Origin: Flavobacterium sp. ALJ2
GTDB taxonomy: Bacteria > Bacteroidota > Bacteroidia > Flavobacteriales > Flavobacteriaceae
Length of the DNA stretch: 64,000 nucleotides
NCBI RefSeq assembly: GCF_015594725.1
Contig: NZ_JADNRC010000016.1
Span: forward strand, 32,277-96,276
Direction of reading: 5' to 3'
Part shown: in pieces, positions 8,647 through 17,295 of the stretch
Position numbering within the stretch: position 1 is the stretch's first letter
Layout of the letters: each line of letters opens with the position of its first letter
The notes under the pieces: generated by a model
Database searches by the model: none
Told to the model about the DNA's origin: nothing
The model's input: only the letters and a program-made list of their open reading frames with translations
Position numbers and translations under genes: made by a program

Positions 8647-9618
8647 TTATTTTTTATTAAAAAGTTTTTTTGTATTTTCAATCATACTGTCTTTCTCATT
8701 CATTACAAATGTTCTAAAATCTAAAAATTCAGCAAAAACGTCATCATAATTATTCATAGTATGATTAATTAATTCAGTTACTTTTTCAGGCTGCATTTCA
8801 TCTGTATGCAACTTATATTTTTCGGGTATTCCTAAATCTTCTTTAAAAGCCGATGTACCATCACGACCAGTTAATAAGCAAACGCCTGAAATGAGTGCTT
8901 CTCTTGGGATCTTATCTCTTCCTGGGAAATAACCAAAATCAACATGAAGTTTAGTTTTTCGTAAGGTATCTCTCATTTGTTCCCTTGTCATGCCAGATAA
9001 AGGTATCCAGTTATATTGAGGAAGAAGTGCCATGTATTTTTCAATCTTATCTAGTCCTTTTTTGGGATTATAAGTTATTATGTTTTCTTTTGGAAAATGA
9101 TGAATATTTGGTAAATTATCAAAGAAAAGTTCAGTAACATAATCACATAAATAAGCAATATCATTTTCATGATTCTGAGTTAATAAAAATTCTTTTGTTC
9201 TTTGAGATTGATACCAGTGAGTAACTGTTTTATTAGGCTCAAATCGATATTCGGTATGTTTATAAGGAACTAGCAGTTTTCTAATCCAGTTTTTTTTCTT
9301 TTCTCTGCTATTCATCAAAACTTCATAAAAATCAAGGCTTAACCACCATACTTTTTTTTGAGACAAAGGATATTTAGCGATTAAGTTGGTCATTGATTCT
9401 GGGATTATCATCACATTTTCAGCACTGTCTTTTATTTTTCTTACATAGGGAACATTGTAGTTTTTGTAAAAAGGATGAACTGGATCTTTTTTGTATTTTG
9501 AATATAACATTTTAGCATTATAGCCTAAAGTATTTAAGATATAGCCTAATTGATGTAATGCTTCAGGTCCTCCTGTTGCTTTGCTAGGAGGGCATATTAT
9601 ATATATGTTTTGTTGCAT
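8647..9618 (-). CDS. Putative glycosyltransferase, no clear family
   Basis: The 323-aa protein begins MQQNIYIICPPSKATGGPEA. The TGGPE loop and the following helix resemble the first strand-loop-helix of GT-B glycosyltransferases that assemble cell-surface glycans. Near residue 240 a DFGYFPGRDKIPREALISGV segment resembles the GT-B site where an acidic or basic residue contacts the donor, followed by a C-terminal helix. I do not see the full GT4 E-x7-E motif. It lies 4 bp from one neighbour and 9 bp from the other, so it is clearly operonic. The glycosyltransferase role is inferred from fold features and context. Confidence 0.6.
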   Translation of the reverse strand: MQQNIYIICPPSKATGGPEALHQLGYILNTLGYNAKMLYSKYKKDPVHPFYKNYNVPYVRKIKDSAENVMIIPESMTNLIAKYPLSQKKVWWLSLDFYEVLMNSREKKKNWIRKLLVPYKHTEYRFEPNKTVTHWYQSQRTKEFLLTQNHENDIAYLCDYVTELFFDNLPNIHHFPKENIITYNPKKGLDKIEKYMALLPQYNWIPLSGMTREQMRDTLRKTKLHVDFGYFPGRDKIPREALISGVCLLTGRDGTSAFKEDLGIPEKYKLHTDEMQPEKVTELINHTMNNYDDVFAEFLDFRTFVMNEKDSMIENTKKLFNKK

Positions 9619-9622
9619 GTTT

Positions 9623-10591
9623 TTAATTAAATTTTGTTTCAGAATTATAAATCACATTTTGAATCCAACCATCTAAGGTGTATTTATTAAAAATGATATC
9701 AGGTATTTTTTCATATTCCTTTTCAAAAAATGATGGAGGGATTACAGGATTTTTTTCGTCAATTATAAGAATATTGTTAGGATTATAAAAGTCGTAATTT
9801 ATAATGTCTGAGTTAGTTGTAATGAGTTTTTTTTGTAGCCCTAAGCTTTCAAATACTCTAAAGGTTAATCCGCTTTGACCTTTTCTATTAACATCAAGTA
9901 AAACTTGTGTCTTATTTATGTATTCTTCTATTTCTGGTAATGGAATATATTCGTTTATAAAGTCAATGTTTCCAGTTTTCCTTTTGCAACTTTTAGTATA
10001 GACAAATATTTTATAGTTTATATCATTTAATTTTAGATTAGTCGCTATTTTTGATAGAATGGGTAATCTTTTATCTTTTGTAATAATGCTGAAAACTTGA
10101 TAAGCAAATTTTTCAGTATTATTTTTTATTGAAGAATTGTATATCCAATTAGGTGCAAATTTTAGATTGTATTTTTTACAATCTTCTTTTTCAAAGGAAA
10201 AGACTTCATCAAAATGGGGGAGCACATGCAATATTTTAGTACAACGCTTAGTATTATCATTAAAATATGCAATTGTTTTTTTTCCATATTTTTTTAATTT
10301 TAATACATTTTTAGTATTAATGAGGTCCCCTTTAATGACTAATATGACATCTTGAATTTCACCAATTTCTTCAAGATTTTCAATAACTTTTTTTCCGAAA
10401 AAGTTTGTTTTAATATTTTTTTTAAAAACAGATTTTAAGATGAAATTGTAAACTTTATAAAAGACATTAGGGTATTTATATTCAAATTCATCAAAGTTAA
10501 TATGGTGTACATTATGACCTTGTTGTTTTAACGCGACTGCAATATGGTTATTAAATCCCCAATTGTCTAGGGTTATTAATGTAATGCGCAT
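9623..10591 (-). CDS. CgeB-like/GT-B glycosyltransferase
   Basis: A 322-aa protein starting MRITLITLDNWGFNNHIA. A C-terminal region shows EYINKTQVLLDVNRKGQSGLTFRVFE, then SLGLQKKLITTNSDI. This is the pattern of CgeB-type GT-B enzymes, with a G-LTFRVFE-SLG segment in place of the canonical GT4 motif. It is the first gene of the three-gene minus-strand glycosyltransferase group. It probably acts in LPS outer-core or capsule assembly. The 150 bases upstream (10592-10743) are AT-rich and hold no other gene. The specific sugar is unknown. Confidence 0.65.
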   Translation of the reverse strand: MRITLITLDNWGFNNHIAVALKQQGHNVHHINFDEFEYKYPNVFYKVYNFILKSVFKKNIKTNFFGKKVIENLEEIGEIQDVILVIKGDLINTKNVLKLKKYGKKTIAYFNDNTKRCTKILHVLPHFDEVFSFEKEDCKKYNLKFAPNWIYNSSIKNNTEKFAYQVFSIITKDKRLPILSKIATNLKLNDINYKIFVYTKSCKRKTGNIDFINEYIPLPEIEEYINKTQVLLDVNRKGQSGLTFRVFESLGLQKKLITTNSDIINYDFYNPNNILIIDEKNPVIPPSFFEKEYEKIPDIIFNKYTLDGWIQNVIYNSETKFN

Positions 10592-10743
10592 AATATATTT
10601 TTGTTTTTTTTCTATTTGACAAATTTAATTAAAATTTGGGTCAATAATTTATATAATTGGTATATTTAGTTAATAGAATTACAATGTTTTTATTTAATTA
10701 GCAAAAGAGTAAAATAGTTTGACTTTACTTAGTTTTAGGATTG

Positions 10744-11817
10744 TTACATTATAATAGAATCGTAAACTTTTAAATATTTGGCTGCAGCATCTTTCCAGTC
10801 AAAACTAGCTCCTCTTTTTTTTATGAGTTGTTCTTTTTCTTTTTTATCATTTTCATAATCATTCAAGCCGTTAAATAATATAGATTTCATATATTCTGGA
10901 TCAAAATTGCTCCAATAAGTAGCAGCATCACCACCTATTTCAGGTAAAGATGTTTTGTCAGATAAAAATACAGGTTTACCAAAACTCATAGCTTCTATAG
11001 GAGGTAATCCAAAGCCTTCCCTAATTGAAGGGAAAAGAAAAGCTGTGCAGTTTTTCATGTAAAATTGTTTGCCTTGATCACTAACTTTACCAGTCAAAAA
11101 AACTTGGTTTGTAAGGTTGTTTTCAGCAATCATGTTTTTTATTACATCGCCGTATTTTTTATTGTTGTTTCCTGAAATAATTAAATTGTAATCCTTTATT
11201 AATTTCATCATATTAATAATTGAAGAAAAGTTTTTTCTTTCCATAAAATCTCCAATTGTATAGAAAAAAGGTTTGTTCACAGGAACATTAGGAATATATG
11301 AAGATGTGTCTAAGAATGTAGAGATAGGATTTCCATTGTAAATAATATGCTCAGGAACATTAGGGACATTAAAATATTGATGTGTTTGTTTTTTAGCAAA
11401 TTCAGAAATATAAGTAATTGCTGTAGCTTTTTTTAGTTTAGCAGTAAAAAGTCTATTTAGTCTATGATTTACATCTGAAGATATTTCTTCTATGAAATTT
11501 ATGTCATGTATAGTAAGTAAATATTTATTACAATGGTAAGGCTCTACTTTTGTATTCTGATTTACTGAATGCCATAAATCATACTTTTTTCTAATTCTGA
11601 AAAGAGGATGTCTGGATAGGCTGGTGTATTTATGATAATTAAATTTTTCTTTAAATTCAGCTTTAAGAAGTTCTGGATTTGAAGAATTTAGTGTGAGTTC
11701 ATAATTATCTAAATTTAATTTAGAAATACCTTTTATTAATTCATAATTGAAGGTTCCTAGACCAGCTGCTCTGTTGTTAATATTATGAGTTTCTAGGAAA
11801 ATACTATTATGCGACAT
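10744..11817 (-). CDS. GT4-family glycosyltransferase
   Basis: A 357-aa GT4 enzyme. The C-terminal half contains FTIGDFMERKNFSSI-like and SIREGFGLPPIEAMSFGKPV motifs, the E-x7-E donor site, and then SLPEIGGDAA. I use ATG 11817 (MSHNSIFLETHN). The longer frame would need a TTG start at 11841 and adds only lysine-rich residues. It is likely a mannosyl- or rhamnosyl-type transferase of LPS or polysaccharide assembly. It is divergent from the kinase-like gene at 11900, so both promoters share an 80-bp gap. Confidence 0.87.
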   Translation of the reverse strand: MSHNSIFLETHNINNRAAGLGTFNYELIKGISKLNLDNYELTLNSSNPELLKAEFKEKFNYHKYTSLSRHPLFRIRKKYDLWHSVNQNTKVEPYHCNKYLLTIHDINFIEEISSDVNHRLNRLFTAKLKKATAITYISEFAKKQTHQYFNVPNVPEHIIYNGNPISTFLDTSSYIPNVPVNKPFFYTIGDFMERKNFSSIINMMKLIKDYNLIISGNNNKKYGDVIKNMIAENNLTNQVFLTGKVSDQGKQFYMKNCTAFLFPSIREGFGLPPIEAMSFGKPVFLSDKTSLPEIGGDAATYWSNFDPEYMKSILFNGLNDYENDKKEKEQLIKKRGASFDWKDAAAKYLKVYDSIIM

Positions 11818-11847
11818 TATCTTTTTTTTACGAAAATACAATAATAA

Positions 11848-11878
11848 TTTGAAGTCTTATATTCTATGCGTATTTTTG
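11848..11878 (+). promoter_or_regulatory. Bacteroidota -33/-7 promoter for the LPS-kinase-like gene
   Basis: TTTG at 11848-11851 and TATTTTTG at 11871-11878 are separated by 19 bp. This fits the TTTG / TAnnTTTG consensus and spacing used by the Bacteroidota primary sigma factor. The predicted start of transcription is about 15 bases before ATG 11900. Confidence 0.65.
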
Positions 11879-11899
11879 TTCTCTTATAAAACTTAAAGG

Positions 11900-12667
11900 A
11901 TGAATTTTAAAATAAACCCAATTTATATTGATGCAACGGATTTAATTATTGATTATGTTCATAGATTTAATAATTCGGGTGCCCTTTTTGGAAATGGAGA
12001 TCGAAATAAGATAAAATTGTTTGATTTTGAGGGGATAAAGATTAATATTAAATCCTTTAAAATTCCAAATTTATTTAATAAAATAGCTTATAAATATTTT
12101 AGAAAATCAAAAGCAAGACGTTCTTTTGAATATGCTACAATTTTGTTAGAAAGAGAAATTGGAACTCCACAACCAATCGCTTTTTTAGAGAACTATAATT
12201 GGCTTGGTTTAAGAGATAGTTACTACGTTAGTGAACATTTAGTAACTGAGTTAACTTATAGAGAACTTATTGAGGTTGATAATTATCCTGATTTCGAAAA
12301 TATATTAAGACAGTTTACACGCTTTACTTTTAAACTACATGAAAAGGGAATTGAATTTTTAGATCATTCTCCAGGGAATACATTAATAAAAAAAAGAAAC
12401 AATAATGAATATGATTTTTTCTTAGTAGATTTAAATAGAATGAATTTTCATACTGAAATGAGCTTTGTACAACGTATGAATAATTTTAGAAGACTTACTC
12501 CTCGTAAAGAGATGATTGCAATTATGAGTAATGAATATGCAAAATTATATTCAGCTAAGACTGAGGCTCAAATTTTTGAAAAAATGTGGGAAGATACCGT
12601 TAAATTTCAAGAAGAATTTGCGAAAAAGCAAAGGTTAAAAAAGAGATTAAAGTTTTGGAAATCTTAA
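11900..12667 (+). CDS. Lipopolysaccharide kinase (Kdo/WaaP/InaA) family protein
   Basis: This 255-aa protein has a protein-kinase-like core. It shows a catalytic-loop segment LHEKGIEFLDHSPGNTLI (about residues 146-163) with Asp155 and Asn160 in the HxDxxxxN-like positions, and a DFG-equivalent Asp177 in VDLNRM. WaaP/KdkA-type proteins phosphorylate heptose or Kdo in the LPS inner core. Flavobacteria often have a short core with a phosphorylated Kdo, which fits its place between glycosyltransferases and a GT9 gene. The C-terminus is rich in lysine. The family is likely; the exact acceptor is not known. Confidence 0.75.
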   Translation: MNFKINPIYIDATDLIIDYVHRFNNSGALFGNGDRNKIKLFDFEGIKINIKSFKIPNLFNKIAYKYFRKSKARRSFEYATILLEREIGTPQPIAFLENYNWLGLRDSYYVSEHLVTELTYRELIEVDNYPDFENILRQFTRFTFKLHEKGIEFLDHSPGNTLIKKRNNNEYDFFLVDLNRMNFHTEMSFVQRMNNFRRLTPRKEMIAIMSNEYAKLYSAKTEAQIFEKMWEDTVKFQEEFAKKQRLKKRLKFWKS

Positions 12668-12670
12668 AAC

Positions 12671-12718
12671 CAACAACAAAAAAAACATTATTTAAAATAA
12701 TGTTTTTTTTTGTTGTTG
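12671..12718. terminator. Strong bidirectional terminator
   Basis: A near-perfect inverted repeat: CAACAAC-A8-CATTATT pairs with AATAATG-T9-GTTGTTG around a 3-4 nt AT loop. It lies 3 bp after the kinase-like stop codon and 27 bp from the stop of the convergent GT9 gene, so it serves both. Confidence 0.85.
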
Positions 12719-12744
12719 ATATCCTTCTAGACTTTACTTATCTT

Positions 12745-13815
12745 TTAAAGATTCTTAGTTATAAAGAACTCAATCTGATCTTTGAATAATTCAGGATTAA
12801 ATTGTTGGTAAAGTTGAGCGAAATTATTTTTAATCTCCTTGTGTGGTAAATTTAAATCAATTAATTCGGGTTTGAAATCATTTAAATGTACCGAAATATT
12901 GCGTAATCCATCTTCAAAGGTTGCCCAGTCGTTTTTCTTAACATATGGTGAAAAGATTGTAAAAGAGGGTTTGTTTAATGCTTTAGCCATGTTAATTGCT
13001 CCGCCATCGTTTCCTATGATTACATCACACTGATTCATTATACCTATAAAGGATCGTAAATTACTGCCTAATAAATCAAAATGGATTTTTTCTTGGGTAC
13101 TTTTTGAGCATAAATTGAATACTTTTTGAGCATCTTCAATTTGATTTGGAAAATAATTAAAAAGAATAGTTAGGTTTTTGTTCTCTGCAACATATTCTAC
13201 TACTTTAGCCATATATTCTAGAGGGTAAGTTTTTGATTTTTCACTTCCCAAAAGGCTTATCATTACAATTTTCTGGTCTTTTTTTACTTTATGTTTGTCT
13301 AAAAGAGCAATTGCCTCATCATTTTCGTCTTTACTTACATATAATTTTGGAAAAGGGTCTATTGAATCAGCGTCCAAATTTAAAGGATTTAATAGCAAAA
13401 GTCTGTTGTCTATAGCTAGTCCATATTTAGTTTCGGTAGTGTCCTCAAAACGCTTCATATTATGGTTGTAAAACAAAGACGAGTACCATTTGTAGTATGA
13501 TATTTTATAATCAGCACCAGAAAAAATAGTTATTAAATTGGTTTCTAATTTACCATAAACATCAATTAATATATCATACTTATTAGATCTCATTTTGAAA
13601 ATAAAGTTAAATAATGATAAATATGATTTTCTTATTTTATTTTCTAATACAATTACTGAGTCAATATTCGGATTACCTATTAAAACATCTGTGCAATTAG
13701 AATAACACATATAGTCTATAGTTGAATTGGGATGTTTTTTTTTAAGATTATTACAAAGTATTGTACTTATCAGGACATCACCAATTCTTTTTTGTTGTAT
13801 GATTAATATTTTCAT
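12745..13815 (-). CDS. GT9-family (ADP-heptose:LPS heptosyltransferase-like) protein
   Basis: A 356-aa GT-B protein. Its start, MKILIIQQKRIGDVLISTIL, is the classic heptosyltransferase N-terminus. The C-terminal half has LLGSEKSKTYP (donor-binding region), a helix ending YVAE, and IGNDGGAINMAKAL, the conserved GNDxGxxH-like motif with Ala where many relatives have His or Ser. GT9 enzymes add heptose or other sugars to the LPS core at the cytoplasmic face of the inner membrane. It is probably transcribed with the GT2 gene upstream. The exact sugar is uncertain. Confidence 0.85.
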   Translation of the reverse strand: MKILIIQQKRIGDVLISTILCNNLKKKHPNSTIDYMCYSNCTDVLIGNPNIDSVIVLENKIRKSYLSLFNFIFKMRSNKYDILIDVYGKLETNLITIFSGADYKISYYKWYSSLFYNHNMKRFEDTTETKYGLAIDNRLLLLNPLNLDADSIDPFPKLYVSKDENDEAIALLDKHKVKKDQKIVMISLLGSEKSKTYPLEYMAKVVEYVAENKNLTILFNYFPNQIEDAQKVFNLCSKSTQEKIHFDLLGSNLRSFIGIMNQCDVIIGNDGGAINMAKALNKPSFTIFSPYVKKNDWATFEDGLRNISVHLNDFKPELIDLNLPHKEIKNNFAQLYQQFNPELFKDQIEFFITKNL

Positions 13816-13878
13816 TATTAGGGGTAAGTTTAATAAAAACTATATTTTGTTTCTTATTGAAGGGGTTTAAAAGTAGAG

Positions 13879-14667
13879 TTACTCCATTTTATTATATGTT
13901 ATCCAAAGTATTAAATAACGTTTTAAAACCGCAAATGAATTTATATAAGCAAGAATATAGCCTTCTTTACCGTCAAGGAAGCCAAATTTAATGAAATATT
14001 GATTTATAAAGTTGAAAAAAGGTTTTAGTAAAAAATGATAAAAATTTGGTTTCATATTTTTATCATATAATTCTAAAGCTTCCTTTTTACTTAATAAACT
14101 TAGCTTATAGTTGTATTCGTCGAAACTTTTGTATGAATAAGAGTCTATTCTGTTTTTTAATACATTTGATTTAAAGAACGATATATTAGATTTCCTTTTT
14201 TCATCGCCTGAATAAGAGTATCTTTTTTTATCAAAAAGAAAAATTCTTTTTTTGTTGTTGAATTCTCCGTGTTTTATTTTCTTTTTGAAGAAAAATAATG
14301 TCTGTTTAATGTAATAAAGTTCATTATTTTTATGATCAGAAACTTTAGTTAAAATTTCATCTTTAAGCTCAGGAGAAAGATATTCGTCTAAATTTAATAA
14401 TAATATCCAATCATTTTTGGCATGATTGATAGCTATCTTTTGTTGTTGTATTTTGTCAGTGGTATTTTGTTTAATAACAGTTGCACCAAGTTCCTTTGCA
14501 ATAGCTACTGTTTGATCAGTACTTTCACCATCCATGAAGATAATTTCATCAGCAAATGAAACATTTTCAATGTGCTTTTTTATATTGTTCTCTTCATTAA
14601 AACAAAATGTCAAAACACTAATTTTTGGAACTATTACATTTTGGGGCATAAAATCAATTTTGTGCAA
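13879..14667 (-). CDS. GT2-family glycosyltransferase (WaaE/KdtX-like), copy 1
   Basis: A 262-aa enzyme with VLTFCFNEENNIKKHIE, then FADEIIFMDGESTDQT, then DWILLLNLDEYLSPEL, where DEYLS is the acidic metal-binding site. The length and motif set match the WaaE/KdtX group, which adds glucose to heptose I of the LPS core. A related copy lies at 15429. The start at 14667 is followed by an alternative ATG seven codons in; either fits. The C-terminal KPFFNFINQYFIKFGFLDG segment is shared with copy 2 and typical of the group. Confidence 0.82.
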   Translation of the reverse strand: MHKIDFMPQNVIVPKISVLTFCFNEENNIKKHIENVSFADEIIFMDGESTDQTVAIAKELGATVIKQNTTDKIQQQKIAINHAKNDWILLLNLDEYLSPELKDEILTKVSDHKNNELYYIKQTLFFFKKKIKHGEFNNKKRIFLFDKKRYSYSGDEKRKSNISFFKSNVLKNRIDSYSYKSFDEYNYKLSLLSKKEALELYDKNMKPNFYHFLLKPFFNFINQYFIKFGFLDGKEGYILAYINSFAVLKRYLILWITYNKME

Positions 14668-14687
14668 TATTAATAATTTTAGATTTA

Positions 14688-14695
14688 TAACTTTG
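14688..14695 (+). promoter_or_regulatory. Candidate -7 element of the polysaccharide deacetylase gene
   Basis: TAACTTTG matches TAnnTTTG and ends 16 bases before ATG 14712, giving a very short leader. The nearest TTTG upstream is 25 bp away, longer than usual, so the -33 side is weak. Confidence 0.5.
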
Positions 14696-14711
14696 TGTAA
14701 AATTAAACAAA

Positions 14712-15437
14712 ATGTCTCGACTCCCTATTTTAATGTATCATAACATTTGTGAATCTGAAAATGAAACTAATAATTTGACTATTTCAGTGCAAAAATTAGA
14801 AGAACAATTTCAATATTTAAAAGATAATAATTATCAAACCTATCATTTTGAAGAGTTAGCAAAAATGAAGTCTATTCCCAAAAGGAGTATTGTTCTTACT
14901 TTTGATGATGTTACTGAAAATCAGCTTACTTATGCAGTACCTTTATTGGATAAGTTCAATTTAAAGGCCAGTTTCTTTATTCCTTTTTCATATATAGGAA
15001 AAACAGATTTATGGAATGAAAGTTCTGAGGTTTTGGGGAATAAAATAATGACAATCGAGCAGTTAAAAAAACTGAATAGAGACAGAATAGAATTAGGATA
15101 CCATTCCTATGAACATAAGAAGTATAGTTTATTATCTGATTTAGAAATAGAAAAAGATTTTATGAAGTGCGAGGAGGTGATAAAAGTTAATGATTTAAAA
15201 ATATATTCTGCTTTGGCTTATCCATATGGTAATTACCCTAAGAAGGGTAGTGGTAAAGAGCATTTCAAGCAGATAGTTGCTGTGAATAAAATAAAATTTG
15301 GTTTAAAAATTGGCAATCGCCCTAATCGTTTTCCTTTTAAAGATAATTATGAAATTAAGCGAATAGATATTAAAGGACATGATAGTTTAATGACATTCAG
15401 ATTAAAAATCAAGTTTGGGAAATTAAAGCTATTCTAA
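14712..15437 (+). CDS. Polysaccharide deacetylase (NodB homology, CE4) family protein
   Basis: A 241-aa CE4 protein. It starts with RLPILMYHNI, has the metal/base motif TFDDV at residues 63-67 (normally TFDDG) and the zinc-binding His131-SYE-His135 motif. SALAYPYGNY gives the later RxxPYG-like element. These enzymes remove N-acetyl groups from amino sugars in polysaccharides or lipid-linked sugars. No signal peptide is visible, so it may act in the cytoplasm on a lipid-linked or nucleotide-linked sugar. It is convergent with and overlaps by 9 bp the end of the next gene. Confidence 0.82.
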   Translation: MSRLPILMYHNICESENETNNLTISVQKLEEQFQYLKDNNYQTYHFEELAKMKSIPKRSIVLTFDDVTENQLTYAVPLLDKFNLKASFFIPFSYIGKTDLWNESSEVLGNKIMTIEQLKKLNRDRIELGYHSYEHKKYSLLSDLEIEKDFMKCEEVIKVNDLKIYSALAYPYGNYPKKGSGKEHFKQIVAVNKIKFGLKIGNRPNRFPFKDNYEIKRIDIKGHDSLMTFRLKIKFGKLKLF

Positions 15438-16166
15438 ATCTTTTTCTATTAACATCATTTTTGCATATCTAGAGAAAACACCATAAGCATCGATTGCCGC
15501 CGCCGCAAGACCTGGTACTCCATCAAGATAGACTCTTTTTACAATATAAGTATGAAAAAAACGATAAAAGGGTTTAAAGAAAAGTAAAAATAGCGTTACT
15601 TTTTTTCCTTTATCTGCAGACATTTTTGCTTGGAACCAGGCATATTTATCCTTTTTACTTATGAAATGGAATAGTCCTTTGTAGGTGTAATGTATCATGT
15701 AGTTTTTTAATACACCAGGCTTTGACTTTAGTATTAATTTTTCATGTACTTCATTTTCAAAAGCTAGATTTTCATTTTTCATTAAACGAACGACTTTGTC
15801 TGTGTAATGAAATAGAAAACGATTCATGAAATAATGTGGAAACCAAATTTTGTAAGCATCAAATTTATCCGATTCGATGCTTTCAAGTATTTCTTTTTGA
15901 AGCTTTTCTGTAACTCTTTCATCGGCATCTAAAAATAATATCCAATCTCCAGTTGCAAAGCTTATTGCATAATTCCTTTGGTTGCAGTAATTATCAAATT
16001 TTCTAAAAATAAGCTTAACACCTAATTTAGAAGCAATTTCTTGTGTAGCATCAGTACTATGAGAGTCTAAAACAATGATCTCATCAGCAAATGAAACAGA
16101 TTTTATTGCATCAGCAATATAAAACTCTTCATTATAAGTAAGTATGATAACGGATAGTTTTTTCAT
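15429..16166 (-). CDS. GT2-family glycosyltransferase (WaaE/KdtX-like), copy 2
   Basis: A 245-aa enzyme starting MKKLSVIILTYNEEFYIADA, followed by FADEIIVLDSHSTDATQEIA and DWILFLDADERVTEKL with the DADER metal site. YCNQRNYAI is the usual WaaE-group segment. It resembles the gene at 13879 in order of motifs and C-terminus (KPFYRFFHTYIVKRVYLDG), so the two are paralogues acting on different acceptors. Its 3' end overlaps the convergent deacetylase by 9 bp. Confidence 0.85.
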   Translation of the reverse strand: MKKLSVIILTYNEEFYIADAIKSVSFADEIIVLDSHSTDATQEIASKLGVKLIFRKFDNYCNQRNYAISFATGDWILFLDADERVTEKLQKEILESIESDKFDAYKIWFPHYFMNRFLFHYTDKVVRLMKNENLAFENEVHEKLILKSKPGVLKNYMIHYTYKGLFHFISKKDKYAWFQAKMSADKGKKVTLFLLFFKPFYRFFHTYIVKRVYLDGVPGLAAAAIDAYGVFSRYAKMMLIEKDLE

Positions 16167-16216
16167 TTCTTTAATTAATATACTTACTTATAATAAGGGA
16201 GTTTAATGATATATTA

Positions 16217-17032
16217 TTATACAGCAACATCGTATTCTCGAAGTGCATTGTTCAATGAAGTTTTTAAATCTGTAGATGGTTTACGAGTACCAATAATTAA
16301 TGCACATGGAACTTGAAATTCTCCAGCGGCAAATTTTTTGGTGTAACTTCCAGGAATCACTACAGAGCGGGCAGGAACATATCCTTTCATTTCAACTGGA
16401 GTATCACCTGTTACATCAATTATTTTAGTTGAGGCAGTTAAGCATACGTTTGCACCTAAAACAGCTTCTTTTCCAACATGTACACCTTCTACGACGATGC
16501 AACGTGAGCCTATGAATGCGCCGTCTTCGATAATTACTGGAGCAGCTTGTAAAGGTTCTAATACACCTCCAATACCTACACCACCACTTAAGTGTACGTT
16601 TTTACCAATTTGCGCACAGCTTCCTACAGTTGCCCACGTGTCTACCATTGTGCCTTCATCAACATATGCTCCAATATTTACATAGCTAGGCATTAAGATT
16701 ACTCCGCTAGAGATATAAGCTCCATAGCGTGCTACAGCATTAGGCACTACACGAATACCTTTTTCAGCGTATCCTCTTTTTAATAGCATTTTATCGTGAT
16801 ATTCGAAAATACCAGACTCTAAAGTTTCCATTTTCTGAATAGGAAAATACATAACAACTGCTTTTTTTACCCATTCGTTTACTTGCCAAGCATCACCAAC
16901 TGGTTCAGCAACACGTAATTTTCCAGTATCTAAAAGTTCAATGACTTCTCTGATAGCATTTGTAGTTGTTGTTTCTTGTAATAAAGCTTTGTTTTCCCAA
17001 GCTTGTTCTATAATAGTTTGTAATGAATTCAT
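16217..17032 (-). CDS. dapD: 2,3,4,5-tetrahydropyridine-2,6-dicarboxylate N-succinyltransferase
   Basis: This 271-aa protein is DapD of the lysine/diaminopimelate pathway. It uses succinyl-CoA to form N-succinyl-2-amino-6-ketopimelate. Residues from about 100 form a left-handed beta-helix of hexapeptide repeats with GAYVDEGTMVDTWATVGSCA and GGVGIGGVLEPLQ, both highly specific to DapD. I set the start at ATG 17032 (MNSLQTIIEQAWEN). A longer frame would begin with TTG at 17053, inside the predicted -7 element. It is a stand-alone housekeeping gene that closes the glycan locus. Confidence 0.95.
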   Translation of the reverse strand: MNSLQTIIEQAWENKALLQETTTTNAIREVIELLDTGKLRVAEPVGDAWQVNEWVKKAVVMYFPIQKMETLESGIFEYHDKMLLKRGYAEKGIRVVPNAVARYGAYISSGVILMPSYVNIGAYVDEGTMVDTWATVGSCAQIGKNVHLSGGVGIGGVLEPLQAAPVIIEDGAFIGSRCIVVEGVHVGKEAVLGANVCLTASTKIIDVTGDTPVEMKGYVPARSVVIPGSYTKKFAAGEFQVPCALIIGTRKPSTDLKTSLNNALREYDVAV

Positions 17033-17050
17033 AATAGTAAATATTTTAGA

Positions 17051-17080
17051 CAAATATAATTCGATTTTTTCTTAAAACAA
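17051..17080 (-). promoter_or_regulatory. dapD promoter
   Basis: Read on the minus strand, TTG (17080-17078) and TATATTTG (17058-17051) are separated by 19 bp, matching the Bacteroidota consensus. The ATG of dapD lies 18 bases beyond the -7 element. Confidence 0.6.
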
Positions 17081-17295
17081 CCCTCATTGCTTTATAGTAA
17101 CATTTTTATAAAAAAAGAATATTTAATTTGGTTATTTTAAGATAAAAAGTGTTTTATTTTAAATATTTTTTCATCTTATTTCCTGATAAATATCAATTTT
17201 TGATTATTGTTATAAAAGTAGTTTTGCTGAACAATATAATAACAGAACGTCAGTTTTGATTTGTCTGAATCCAAAATTTAATTAGTATTATAACT

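Noticed and set aside
11818..11841. TTG start at 11841 for the GT4 gene
   Set aside because: It adds only basic residues; ATG 11817 gives the normal N-terminus.
17033..17053. TTG start at 17053 for dapD
   Set aside because: It lies inside the predicted -7 element, and the usual DapD N-terminus begins at ATG 17032.
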